From: FEB-25 sp963822175
GTDB taxonomy: Bacteria; Chloroflexota; Anaerolineae; Anaerolineales; UBA4823
Direction of reading: 5' to 3'
DNA length: 64,000 bases
NCBI GenBank assembly: GCA_963822175.1
Contig: CAWGGJ010000013.1
Coordinates: 77,106-141,105 of the forward strand
In this document: positions 1-8,160 of the stretch, one piece after another
Layout of the letters: every line of letters starts with the position of its first letter
Numbering within the stretch: the stretch's first letter is position 1
Made by a program: the position numbers and the translations under genes
The notes under the pieces: generated by a model
Told to the model about the DNA's origin: nothing
What the model saw: the letters and a program-made list of their open reading frames with translations, nothing else
Database searches by the model: none

Positions 1-1
1 G

Positions 2-493
2 GATGAGCGCGAGGAGTATATCAAATCCGGGGATATTGATAGCTACTTGATTAAGAAGCACCAATCCTTTTTGAACAGGCTACAAAAGTGCCAACAAGAT
101 GGCGAGCTGTTCTTCTCACAGGAGATCACCGCTGATGTTGTGGAATTTGTAAAAGAACAGCCAGAGATCGAGTGTGGCGTGCGTGAGGGGAACCTGTTAT
201 TCATATCAAAAATCCCCTACAACGCTAAACAATATCTTACCGAAACCGATCCGGTGATGAAGCGTTATTACGCCTGTCATTGCCCCTGGGCGCGTGAAGC
301 AATAAAGCGCGGGAATATCCAGCTCAATCCAGTTTTTTGCAATTGCAGTGGTGGGTTCAGCAAAAAGCCATGGGAGATTATTTTTGGCCAAACGCTCGAG
401 GTGGAGGTGCTTAAATCAGCGATTAAGGGTGATTTTCGCTGCAGGTTTGCGGTTCATCTTCCGCAGGGAATTGCAGCCGAAAAAATAAATTAG
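2..493 (+). CDS. Cys-rich conserved protein, 5' truncated by window edge
   Basis: The frame is open from base 2, so the N-terminus lies outside the window; a TTG at 47 is in frame but nothing marks it as the real start. The visible part has about 163 residues. It holds two closely spaced Cys motifs, ACHCPWAREA and FCNCSGGF, followed by KKPWEIIFGQ and a C-terminal RCRFAVHLP. This His/Cys pattern resembles DUF6144-type proteins and distantly related hydrolase-like families, and suggests a metal or Cys-based site. I do not recognise a defined function. The gene ends at TAG 491-493 and is followed by a perfect inverted repeat. Family assignment is from memory and tentative. Confidence 0.6.
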   Translation, partial: DEREEYIKSGDIDSYLIKKHQSFLNRLQKCQQDGELFFSQEITADVVEFVKEQPEIECGVREGNLLFISKIPYNAKQYLTETDPVMKRYYACHCPWAREAIKRGNIQLNPVFCNCSGGFSKKPWEIIFGQTLEVEVLKSAIKGDFRCRFAVHLPQGIAAEKIN

Positions 494-530
494 GAAATAG
501 CTAATGAGGCTTTGTGGCTTACGTACCCGG

Positions 531-563
531 TTTGTAGAACAATTCTTTATATTGTTCTACAAA
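531..563. repeat. Perfect 13-bp inverted repeat, terminator or operator
   Basis: The arms 531-543 and 551-563 are exact reverse complements (TTTGTAGAACAAT) around a 7-base loop. No T-run follows, so it is not a classical intrinsic terminator. It lies between two plus-strand genes, 39 bases before the GNAT start. It could be an operator for that gene or a Rho-independent-like end signal for the gene before it. Confidence 0.6.
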
Positions 564-601
564 CAAAGCAATGGTAGTTGGGCACACTTGAGAGACCATG
601 G

Positions 602-1129
602 ATGATCACTATCCGAGAGCTCCTACGAGAGGAAATCGAACAAATCTGGAGTATTGACCGAAGCGAAGTGATTGAAAACATCTATACCTTCGAGAACAGA
701 AAGTTGTTGCTTAAACCTGAACATTTCGAAGCGCAAGGTTGGCCATCGGGTGAAGAAGAGAAATATTCGCCGATCTTTTATGATTGTTTTGATGGGGGTG
801 GGTGGTTTTGGGGCGCATTCGATGAGGTGAAAATAATCGGTGCAGCCATCCTTGAGCGCAAGTTTATTGGCGAGAATAAAGATACATTGCAGCTCAAATT
901 TATGCATGTTAGCCGTGCATATCGAAATATCGGACTGGGAAAACAGCTTTTTGAAATAGCCAGTGTGGCAGCACGTCGGTGGGGTGCCAGGAAGTTGTAT
1001 ATCTCAGCAACTCCAACTGAAAACACCGTCAATTTCTATTTAAGGCTTGGGTGTGTCATCGCTGAAGAGCCGGATGCAGAGTTGTTTGCATTTGAGCCTG
1101 AAGATATCCACCTTGAGTGTTTTGTGTAA
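602..1129 (+). CDS. GNAT family N-acetyltransferase
   Basis: A 175-residue protein of the Gcn5-related acetyltransferase fold, which moves an acetyl group from acetyl-CoA to an amine. The central HVSRAYRNIGLGKQLFEIA stretch fits motif A, with the pyrophosphate-binding Q/R-x-x-G-x-G/A pattern seen as RNIGLGK. ENTVNFYLRLGC fits the C-terminal motif B region. An in-frame TTG at 578 would add eight residues. I prefer ATG 602 because the domain starts at MITIRELLREE and a GAGAG tract lies just upstream. The substrate is unknown. An Asp- and aromatic-rich segment (YDCFDGGGWFWGAFD) precedes the core. Confidence 0.8.
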   Translation: MITIRELLREEIEQIWSIDRSEVIENIYTFENRKLLLKPEHFEAQGWPSGEEEKYSPIFYDCFDGGGWFWGAFDEVKIIGAAILERKFIGENKDTLQLKFMHVSRAYRNIGLGKQLFEIASVAARRWGARKLYISATPTENTVNFYLRLGCVIAEEPDAELFAFEPEDIHLECFV

Positions 1130-1192
1130 AAGAGAACACTTCTTATCGATCGGATTGACCATCCCATTTGAGATATAAAATCCTGGTGATTT

Positions 1193-2116
1193 ATGTGCCT
1201 AAACGAATTGTTCCCCATCTTCAGACAAATTCCTGGATGGGATAACCTTGAAAATATTCACGTAGAGCCAATTGCCGGATTGACGAATCGAAACTACCGC
1301 GTAACAGTGAAAGATGAACAGTTCGTTTTGCGGGTAAGCGGGAAAAATACCCAAAGCCTGGGAATCGATCGGCAGCAAGAGGCTGCAGCATTGAGGTTTG
1401 CTGCCAAGTTGGGCCTTGGACCCGATATCTATGCCCTTCTGCTTCCAGAAGGGCACCTGGTGACGCGGTGGGTTGAAGGGCAGCACTGGGAGGCAGAAGA
1501 GTTTAGGACACCCCAAAACGTGCGTATGCTGACCGAGATCGTGAAGCGTGTCCATTCAATGCCACCCAGTGGTGCAATTTTCTCTCCATTCCGGCGTGTT
1601 GAGGCATATATCAAAACTGCAGGCAACTATGCTGTTCGCTTCCCGTCAGATTTCGATGATGTTATCGATACCATGCAGAAGATCGAAGCCGAGCAAAGGT
1701 GTGACCCATCTGATTGGCAGCATTTTTGTCACAATGATCTGGTAAGTGTTAATTATTTGTATTGTAAAAAAGATCAGATGATCAAAATCCTGGATTGGGA
1801 ATTTGCAGGTTGGGGTGACATTTACTATGATCTAGCGACGGTAGTTTACACCCATGACAATGTTGGCCCCATTTCACCTGCCCTTGAGGAGGTCATGCTG
1901 GCATGCTACTTTGGTGAGATTACCCAGCAGCAGCACAGGCGATTGAATGGGATGAAATATATGTTAATGCTGTTCAGCGGAATGTGGGGGTTAATGCAAC
2001 ACGGCTTACAGTCAGGTGGATTGATCCCTGCAGTGAAAGGATTTGATTACCTGGAATTTGCACAGTATCTTTTTGAGCATGAAATTAAGGAGCTGAAACG
2101 AGTATTAGAGGGGTAA
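1193..2116 (+). CDS. Choline/ethanolamine kinase-like phosphotransferase
   Basis: A 307-residue member of the APH/choline kinase superfamily, which transfers the ATP gamma-phosphate to a hydroxyl of a small molecule. The N-lobe shows GLTNRNYRV and FVLRVSGK (nucleotide loop and Lys). The C-lobe has the Brenner-type HNDLVSVNYL catalytic loop, with Asp and Asn in place, and the metal-binding ILDWEFAGWGD motif. The order and spacing fit LicA-like choline kinases and thiamine-kinase-like proteins better than antibiotic kinases. It is preceded by a GNAT gene on the same strand with a 63-base gap. No strong Shine-Dalgarno is visible at ATG 1193. The exact substrate cannot be told from sequence. Confidence 0.8.
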   Translation: MCLNELFPIFRQIPGWDNLENIHVEPIAGLTNRNYRVTVKDEQFVLRVSGKNTQSLGIDRQQEAAALRFAAKLGLGPDIYALLLPEGHLVTRWVEGQHWEAEEFRTPQNVRMLTEIVKRVHSMPPSGAIFSPFRRVEAYIKTAGNYAVRFPSDFDDVIDTMQKIEAEQRCDPSDWQHFCHNDLVSVNYLYCKKDQMIKILDWEFAGWGDIYYDLATVVYTHDNVGPISPALEEVMLACYFGEITQQQHRRLNGMKYMLMLFSGMWGLMQHGLQSGGLIPAVKGFDYLEFAQYLFEHEIKELKRVLEG

Positions 2117-2166
2117 AACTCAGAGTTCATGAAAATTTAGTGCAAGCCACCCTTCGCGGTAATACC

Positions 2167-2205
2167 CATGTATCCACCAGCGAACTGGAGCCTGATGGAT
2201 ACATG
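2167..2205. repeat. Stem-loop between convergent genes
   Basis: Arms 2167-2176 and 2196-2205 (CATGTATCCA and its complement) pair perfectly, and an inner CCAG-CGAA-CTGG hairpin sits at 2177-2188. The element lies between the convergent kinase and hemerythrin genes and could stop transcription in both directions, although no T-run follows. Confidence 0.45.
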
Positions 2206-2336
2206 AGTAATCATGCTCAATAACAGGTCACGTACGATCCAATTTAAAAGCTGCTTCACTACCAATCCTGGCAATTAGAATTCCCTATCCAGGTCAAAAA
2301 ATGAGAGGCAGATTGGTTTTATTTTTTGTTTCCCCT

Positions 2337-2846
2337 TTAGCGAGGCAGGCGCGCCTTGGCTTCGCGTGCTGCATCGTCCATTGCTGTGAACATTGCTTTG
2401 GCTTCTTCTGCAGTCAACTTAGCATCAAGCAGGGGGAGGTAGATTTCCTCTTCTTTGGCGAAGTGTAATTTCACAATTGTGTAAAGACCGTACAGGACGC
2501 GCCGCAATGCCATAACTTGATCAAAAGTGATGGAAAGCTGAGTCCTGTGAACTCGCAGCGTTCCCAGTACCTCGGTTAATCGTTCCACTTCCACGTGGTC
2601 CCGGCTCATCGTCGCAGTAGCCTGAGGGGCACCCATGGCTTTTTCAACCATTGGGTATAGAGCCTTTTCTTCTGCCTGGGCATGCGGGATAAGCTGACGG
2701 GTCAGGAAATTATAGGATTGTTCAATTTTGTCATGGGCTAAGCTGGTAAGGCTTTCGTTGACAACGTCACCTGCTAAACGCAGGACTTCAACTTGGGGAT
2801 ACAGCGCTTTGTGCTCATCTCTGAGAGGTTGGGTTATACTCGCCAT
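2337..2846 (-). CDS. Hemerythrin HHE domain protein
   Basis: A 169-residue four-helix-bundle protein with the spaced His/Glu ligands of the hemerythrin-like cation-binding family: RDEH near residue 12, IPHAQAEEKALYP near 54, SRDHVEVE near 84 and KLHFAKEEEIYLPL near 128. These would bind a di-iron centre used for oxygen, NO or redox sensing and for iron handling. The start ATG 2846 is well supported by an AAGGAG about 8 bases upstream. It is a single-domain cytoplasmic protein with no partner gene visible. In an anaerobe a role in oxygen or nitrosative protection is plausible, but this is inference. Confidence 0.88.
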   Translation of the reverse strand: MASITQPLRDEHKALYPQVEVLRLAGDVVNESLTSLAHDKIEQSYNFLTRQLIPHAQAEEKALYPMVEKAMGAPQATATMSRDHVEVERLTEVLGTLRVHRTQLSITFDQVMALRRVLYGLYTIVKLHFAKEEEIYLPLLDAKLTAEEAKAMFTAMDDAAREAKARLPR

Positions 2847-3016
2847 TTACTCGTCTCCTTCAGTGTTCTAATACACAATATATCATACAACTTCACTGAA
2901 TGTGTGCTTCAATTCACCAATTTTTTCAAGGAGTTATGAGCGAGTAATATTCAGCTGCCAAATGCTTTCCGATCGCTGATTACAAACTCCGGTCATTAAG
3001 TGACTAGCTCTTTATT

Positions 3017-3784
3017 TTAATCCGGCATGGATTCTTCCGTATATAAATCCTCTTCAGTGTTTTGTGCGGTCAGTTTATGGCTGGCTGCCTTATCCACCAG
3101 CCATAAAGGATGAGTGCCATTCGGGCGGATAAGCTGGGCAGGGAGCTCATGCGGTTGGTAGGGACCTTCCAGTACTTTTTCCAATACTTCCGCCTTGTCC
3201 AGCCCGGATACCAGGAATACCACCTGGCTGGCCTGGTTGATATAAGAGGCGGTAAACGTCACCCGATGCATATCCAGTTCTGGGATATAAACCTCCGCCA
3301 CCCAGTGTTCGTTATCATTGAGAACAGACGTATGTGGGAAGAGTGAAGCCGTGTGACCATTCTCCCCTAAACCCAGCAAGACAAGATGGAAATTAGAGTT
3401 TTGACTGCTGAAGAAATCTCTCAGCTCGCGTTCGTAAAGGAGTGCCGCTTGCTGTGGAGGTTGATCACACCGAATAGGATGGATATTCTCTGGTGGGATG
3501 GGAACAAGATCGAGAAGTGCCTGTCGTGCCATCAGGGCATTGGAACGCGGGTCATCTTCTGGTACGCAGCGCTCGTCGCTCCAAAAAACATGCACATCTT
3601 CCCAGCGGACGCGCTGGCGATACGGTGACTCGGCCAGGATTTGATACAGCCTGTGAGGGGTGCTACCCCCTGAAAGTGCTACGCTAAACCGGCCGCAAAT
3701 TGAGATAGACTGTCGCGACAGGGTGGTGAAATACTCGGCAGCTGCCTGGCTAAGCGATTCCGTGTCTTGAAATATGCGCACCAT
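3017..3784 (-). CDS. pgl: 6-phosphogluconolactonase
   Basis: A 255-residue enzyme of the SugarP_isomerase/DevB type that hydrolyses 6-phosphogluconolactone to 6-phosphogluconate in the oxidative pentose phosphate pathway. Diagnostic segments are VALSGGSTPHRLYQIL (sugar phosphate binding), FWSDERCVPEDDPRSN, and LLGLGENGHTASLFPH, which carries the catalytic His region. Length is normal for bacterial Pgl. The start ATG 3784 follows a strong AGGAGG. It lies 163 bases downstream of gnd on the same strand and may share its transcript. No zwf gene is present in this window. The last ~15 residues are acidic and look like an unstructured tail. Confidence 0.93.
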   Translation of the reverse strand: MVRIFQDTESLSQAAAEYFTTLSRQSISICGRFSVALSGGSTPHRLYQILAESPYRQRVRWEDVHVFWSDERCVPEDDPRSNALMARQALLDLVPIPPENIHPIRCDQPPQQAALLYERELRDFFSSQNSNFHLVLLGLGENGHTASLFPHTSVLNDNEHWVAEVYIPELDMHRVTFTASYINQASQVVFLVSGLDKAEVLEKVLEGPYQPHELPAQLIRPNGTHPLWLVDKAASHKLTAQNTEEDLYTEESMPD

Positions 3785-3947
3785 AACATCCTCCTGGTTT
3801 TATTTGTTCGCCAAAAAAACTTCAAATATTAGTGCCCATCGCGGGTAATGGGTTCACTGAACCCTGGAGAAACCCAATCAGCGGAGAAAAATGAGTATCT
3901 CTGTGCATTTGGGTGATTTGGCTTGCAGATGGGGTGTGTTCGTTTTC

Positions 3948-5369
3948 TCACTCTTTTTCCTGTGACCACTGGGTGTGAAATATACCCCGTTGATCCACGC
4001 GCTCATAGGTATGAGCACCAAAATAGTCGCGCTGTGCCTGGATCAGGTTCGCAGGCAGGTGGGTCGCCCGCAGGCTCTCAAAGTATGCCAGTGAGGCCAT
4101 GAAAGCGGGTACCGGTATACTGAGCTGAACCGCGGTGTGCACCACGTGTTGCAGGTCAGCCAGTCGCTTGATCACTGCATCGCCCAGGTTCTCATCCAGG
4201 AGCAGGTGGCGCAGGTTGGGTCGGTTGTGATATGCACTGATAATGGGCTCCAGTAAAGCCGAGCGGATGATACATCCACCTCGCCAAATGCGACCAACCG
4301 TAGAGAGATCCAGGTTGTATTGGTAAGCCTCCGAGGCAGCCCGCAGCTGGGAAAACCCCTGGGAATAGGCCAGGATCATGGCAGAATACAAAGCACCTCT
4401 GGCAGAATGGATCAACTCATCACGAACACCCTGGTATTCCTGAGCAGGTGTTTCATATTTACCCGCCATTTCCGCCCTCTCATCTTCCAACCCGGAGAGA
4501 TTGCGCATTGCCACGGCAATATCGATGCTAGGGGTGGGGACATGTAGTGAAAACGCATCCTGGGAGGTCCACATTCCAGTGCCCAACTGCCGGGCAGCAT
4601 CCAGCACCACGTCCACCAGTCGTTTACCTGTGATATCGTCTACTTTACGAAAGATTTCAGCAGTGATCTCGACGAGGTAACTGTTCAATTCTTCCTGGTT
4701 CCATAGGTCGAAAACATCACCCAACCGATCATCGCTTAAACCCAATCCTCGTCGCAAAAGATCATAGGTTTCAGCAATCAATTGCATCATGCCGTATTCA
4801 ATTCCATTATGCACCATTTTTACATAATGACCGGCTGAGTGCGGACCGAGATACGCCACACAGGGCTCACCGTTCACCTTTGCTGCGGCAGCCTCCAGGA
4901 TGGGTTGGACGCGCTGGTAGGCAGCCAGTGAACCTCCAGGCATCATGCTAGGGCCGTGCCTGGCACCGCTCTCCCCACCCGAAATTCCCATGCCTGAGAA
5001 GAACAATCCCTTTGCCTGCATGGTATTTTCCCGTAAGTCAGTATCTTTGAAGTGTGAATTCCCTGCGTCGATGATCAGATCACCTTGATCCAGATATGGC
5101 ATCAGGTCGCGAATGACACCATCCACAATAGGTCCCGCAGGCACGAGCAGCATCACTGCCCGTGGGGTTTGTAAATATTTCACAAAGGCTCCAACTTCAA
5201 CTGCCGTCTGCACCCTTAATCCGCCTGATTCTGATTGTAGTAGTGCCACTTTTTGTGGGTCCTTATCGTATCCTGCCACGGTAAAATCCTGCTCTGCCAT
5301 GTTGAGCAGCAGGTTACGGCCCATCACCCCCAATCCCACCATACCAATTTGACTTTTTTGTTCGCTCAT
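3948..5369 (-). CDS. gnd: 6-phosphogluconate dehydrogenase, decarboxylating
   Basis: A 473-residue long-form 6PGDH converting 6-phosphogluconate to ribulose-5-phosphate and CO2. The N-terminal Rossmann motif IGMVGLGVMGRNL is at residues 8-20, the substrate loop GGESGARHGPSMMPGG follows, and the catalytic Lys/Asn segment HYVKMVHNGIEYGMMQ is intact. The C-terminal HTQWS corresponds to the usual conserved tail. At the end of beta-2 the sequence is GYDKDPQK (Asp35, Lys36), where NADP-specific enzymes such as that of E. coli have N-R-S; cofactor choice is therefore uncertain. An AAAGGT lies just before ATG 5369. It is followed by pgl on the same strand. Confidence 0.94.
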   Translation of the reverse strand: MSEQKSQIGMVGLGVMGRNLLLNMAEQDFTVAGYDKDPQKVALLQSESGGLRVQTAVEVGAFVKYLQTPRAVMLLVPAGPIVDGVIRDLMPYLDQGDLIIDAGNSHFKDTDLRENTMQAKGLFFSGMGISGGESGARHGPSMMPGGSLAAYQRVQPILEAAAAKVNGEPCVAYLGPHSAGHYVKMVHNGIEYGMMQLIAETYDLLRRGLGLSDDRLGDVFDLWNQEELNSYLVEITAEIFRKVDDITGKRLVDVVLDAARQLGTGMWTSQDAFSLHVPTPSIDIAVAMRNLSGLEDERAEMAGKYETPAQEYQGVRDELIHSARGALYSAMILAYSQGFSQLRAASEAYQYNLDLSTVGRIWRGGCIIRSALLEPIISAYHNRPNLRHLLLDENLGDAVIKRLADLQHVVHTAVQLSIPVPAFMASLAYFESLRATHLPANLIQAQRDYFGAHTYERVDQRGIFHTQWSQEKE

Positions 5370-5532
5370 TATGTTACCTTTATATTTCCTTCCTTCGCAG
5401 CGGGAAAATCAGGTGCATTACTTGTAGAAAAAAATCCCTTTTCTAAGAAATCAATTTATCTCTATGGATGCGAAACCAGGTGTATCTCGCAAAAGGTGAT
5501 TTCGACTCTTTCATAGAAGGGGTGACCTGGTT

Positions 5533-5896
5533 CTATTTACCACCAGATTTTAACCGTTGCTCAAGGTACGCACGCAGGGTAACTGCGTTGTTGCGCTCTA
5601 ATTCCTTCGTGCTAAATAGCAGGGTGATATCCCCTTCACGTGCTGCCTCAAGCAGCGGACGCCAGGTTTCCGGCTTGCCATCCAATTCGGTGAAATAGCG
5701 TTTGTTGAACTCACACCATTTATCCGGGTCATGACCATACCAATGGCGTAGCTCATTACTCGGTGCCACTTCCTTGTCCCATCCCGCTATTTTGAGGTTT
5801 TCCTTTTTTACCCCTCGCGGCCATAAGCGATCCACAAGGTAACGGGATCCATCTTGGGAGCGATACGGGCTCGTAAACTCTTTTGATCTTGATCAT
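5533..5896 (-). CDS. DUF488 family protein, frameshifted
   Basis: The main open frame begins at GTG 5835 with VDRLWPRGVKKENLK, the conserved DUF488 core, but the family N-terminus is missing there. It is present upstream in another frame: ATG 5896, preceded by a perfect AGGAGG, encodes MIKIKRVYEPVS. Removing one base from the C-run at 5856-5858 (minus strand CCC) joins the two as YEPVSLQDGSRYLVDRLWPRG-like sequence of normal length (about 120 residues). The protein is cytoplasmic and of unknown function. The start sits 9 bases after the tetR stop codon, so the two are probably cotranscribed. The break is either a sequence error or a recent mutation. Confidence 0.8.
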
Positions 5897-5905
5897 CGAA
5901 ACCTC

Positions 5906-6523
5906 CTAGGTATCCAGTAAACTGTGCTTCAAGGCTTGTGACAGCCAACCCTGGTATTCTGTCACCGTCCAGCCCGAATGCCTGACAAGCTCGTCAAATA
6001 CCTCCGGCATGCAAAGCGCCTGCAGGATGGCAGCTGCACGAGGTGCATCCAGCCCCGGGTGCAGGTGAGGTGCAAGACTATTGGCGAATACCAGCATGCC
6101 TTTCCGTCGGCCTTCCAGAGCCTGGGCCAGCTCTGCTGCTGCCTTGGGATCCGCGGCCGCTGCGCCAGTATAAATGGCTGTGACTTCGGCGCCAAGCTCC
6201 CACTGCCTGCATGTGGCTTCTGCCAGCTTATCCAGCCGTTCTTCGGGGCTGGTTGATTGATCCGGGTTGTAGATCACCTCCCGAATATGGCTTCGCTCAT
6301 GCCAGGTATCACGAATGGCGCGTAATATCCCGCGCTTGGAGCCAAAAATCGCATATACGGTGCTGACAGCCACCCCGGCATGCTCAGCAATGGCTTCAAT
6401 GGTAGTGCAAATATAACCCTGTTCCAGGAATAAAGCCTGTGCCGAGGTGATGATCATCTTGCGGGTGGCTTGCGCCTGTCGTTGCCGGTGCGTGGATTTG
6501 GTTGAACTATTGACATCTGCCAT
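5906..6523 (-). CDS. TetR family transcriptional regulator
   Basis: An N-terminal helix-turn-helix of the TetR type is clear: QATRKMIITSAQALFLEQGY, TTIEAIAEHAGVAVSTVY and AIFGSKRGILRAI. A variable ligand-binding region of about 140 residues follows. ATG 6547 would add eight residues, but it lies inside an inverted repeat that looks like the operator. ATG 6523 leaves the repeat just upstream of the gene and gives 205 residues. No good Shine-Dalgarno exists for either. It is divergent from a flavin monooxygenase gene (60-base gap), the usual arrangement for a local repressor, and is followed at once by the DUF488 gene. Confidence 0.85.
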   Translation of the reverse strand: MADVNSSTKSTHRQRQAQATRKMIITSAQALFLEQGYICTTIEAIAEHAGVAVSTVYAIFGSKRGILRAIRDTWHERSHIREVIYNPDQSTSPEERLDKLAEATCRQWELGAEVTAIYTGAAAADPKAAAELAQALEGRRKGMLVFANSLAPHLHPGLDAPRAAAILQALCMPEVFDELVRHSGWTVTEYQGWLSQALKHSLLDT

Positions 6524-6528
6524 ATATT

Positions 6529-6561
6529 GTAGTATACCTATACTCATTATAGTTATACTAC
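6529..6561. promoter_or_regulatory. Likely TetR operator in divergent promoter
   Basis: GTAGTATA (6529-6536) and TATACTAC (6554-6561) form a dyad, with further TATACT/AGTTATA repeats between the arms. A minus-strand TATAAT overlaps the right edge (6562-6567). The dyad lies between the tetR and monooxygenase starts, so one site could control both genes. Binding is inferred from position only. Confidence 0.55.
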
Positions 6562-6583
6562 ATTATATTAGAGGTATGGCAAA

Positions 6584-7651
6584 ATGTCAAGTGAAGATAC
6601 TTTCAATACAATTGTAATTGGCGGTGGCCAGGCAGGGTTGGCTGCTGGTTATTATCTCAAACAACACGGAGATGACTTTATCATCCTGGATGAAAATATG
6701 CGTTCTGGTGAAACTTGGCGGAAACGCTGGGATAGCCTGCGTTTATTCACTCCCAGCCAGAATGACTACCTGCCTGGGATGAAGTTCCCCAAGCCTGATT
6801 TCTATTTTCCCACCAAGGATGAAACCGCAGATTTCTTAGAGCGTTATGCAAAGAAATTTGATTTACCTGTACGATCTGGAGTCAGGGTGGAAGCGCTCAA
6901 GCGTAATGAGAAAGGTTACCGCGCATCAACCACTGCAACGAGTATCCATGCTCGGAACGTGATTATCGCCACAGGAGCGTTTCATACACCATACATTCCA
7001 CCCCTTTCCCAGGAGCTTGACCAGAGTTTATTTCAGATGCATTCAGCGGATTACCGCAACCCCGGGCAGGTTCCTGTTCAACATGTGCTGGTGGTTGGGG
7101 CAGGTAATTCTGGGGCGGAGATCGCCCTTGAGCTGGCAAAAACTGGCCGGAAAGTTTGGTTATCTGGAAGGGATGTTGGTCGCATCCCCGCAGACAAGTT
7201 GGGCAGGGTACTTGGAGGACGCCCCTACTGGTGGTTCCTTCGGCGTGTGATGACCATTAATACACCCATCGGCCGCAGGATGAAGGCGAATGTGCTTACC
7301 CATGGTAACCCACTCGTCCGCACCCAACGGGAAGATGTTGCCAATGCAGGTGTGAAATTTGTTCCCCGCCTCGCAGGTGCCGAGGATGACAAGCTGTATA
7401 CAGAAGACAGACAACCACTGCCAGCAGAAGGTGTCATTTGGGCGACGGGTTTCCGCCCCGATTACCATTGGGTCAACCTGCCCATCTTTGACGAGACAGG
7501 CCGACCACGGCATCTGCGTGGGGTGGTGCCAGAGGCACCTGGTATCTATTTTGTCGGCCTTCATTTCCAGACCGGGCTTACATCATCCCTGTTAGGCGGA
7601 GTGGGTGAAGATGCGAAATATATCACGGATAAATTCTTAACCACAAAGTAA
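6584..7651 (+). CDS. Flavin-containing monooxygenase / FAD-NAD(P) oxidoreductase
   Basis: A 355-residue two-dinucleotide-fold flavoprotein. The first Rossmann motif VIGGGQAGLAAGYYL (residues ~11-25) would bind FAD. The second, VLVVGAGNSGAEIALELA (~168-185), would bind NADPH. GETWRKRWDSLRLFTP and the late WATGFRPDY segment match the CzcO/YdhS-like group related to FMO and Baeyer-Villiger enzymes. The product is unknown; such enzymes oxidise S, N or ketone groups. The start ATG 6584 follows AGAGG. It is divergent from a TetR gene and probably controlled by it. The DUF1801 gene follows after 15 bases and may be in the same transcript. Confidence 0.88.
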   Translation: MSSEDTFNTIVIGGGQAGLAAGYYLKQHGDDFIILDENMRSGETWRKRWDSLRLFTPSQNDYLPGMKFPKPDFYFPTKDETADFLERYAKKFDLPVRSGVRVEALKRNEKGYRASTTATSIHARNVIIATGAFHTPYIPPLSQELDQSLFQMHSADYRNPGQVPVQHVLVVGAGNSGAEIALELAKTGRKVWLSGRDVGRIPADKLGRVLGGRPYWWFLRRVMTINTPIGRRMKANVLTHGNPLVRTQREDVANAGVKFVPRLAGAEDDKLYTEDRQPLPAEGVIWATGFRPDYHWVNLPIFDETGRPRHLRGVVPEAPGIYFVGLHFQTGLTSSLLGGVGEDAKYITDKFLTTK

Positions 7652-7666
7652 TCCAAGGAAAGCCAC

Positions 7667-8029
7667 ATGGATGAAAAAGGAAATCGCCCGGCAACTGTTG
7701 ATGAGCACATCTCCCAATTCCCGGAAGATGTACAGGATATCCTTCATAAGATCAGGGTGGTCATCAAACAGTCAGCCCCTGGGGTTACCGAAAGAATAAG
7801 CTATCAAATGCCAGGATTTTATTTAAATGGTATGGTTGTCTGGTTTGCTGTTCACAAAAACCATATTGGGTTTTATCCCAAAGGATCGGGGATTGAGATA
7901 TTTAAAACCTAGTTATCGGAGTATAAAACTTCGAAAGGTGCAGTGCAATTTCCCTTGAACAAGCCCATTCCCTATGAATTGATCAGCAGGATGGTGAAGT
8001 ATAACGTAGCAGAAAATCTAAAGAAATAA
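7667..8029 (+). pseudogene. DUF1801/YdhG-like protein interrupted by in-frame TAG
   Basis: The first 81 codons read ATVDEHISQFPEDVQDIL, then ERISYQMPGF and KNHIGFYPKGSGIEIF, as in the YdhG/Fra-like DUF1801 family. TAG at 7910-7912 stops the frame. The same frame continues without another stop for 39 codons with the expected family ending (YKTSKGAVQFPLNKPIP, then ELISRMVKYNV) to TAA 8027-8029. The full length would be 120 residues. A single substitution (for example GAG or CAG to TAG) explains the break. Function is unknown; the family is sometimes linked to iron handling. A terminator follows at 8071. Confidence 0.8.
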
Positions 8030-8070
8030 CCTTTATGTGGAAAGACAGGTTCCTCGGTGATCAGCCCAAA

Positions 8071-8111
8071 AGCCAGGACGATCCTTCGTGGAGATCATCC
8101 TGGCTTTTTTT
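8071..8111 (+). terminator. Rho-independent terminator
   Basis: Arms 8071-8083 (AGCCAGGACGATC) and 8093-8105 pair with a single mismatch and are followed by a T-run (8105-8111). It ends the plus-strand monooxygenase/DUF1801 unit. Confidence 0.85.
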
Positions 8112-8160
8112 CTACTGAGCGCAGGTAAAGTGTACCGCAAAGCGGTCATCCCCCAGGCAA

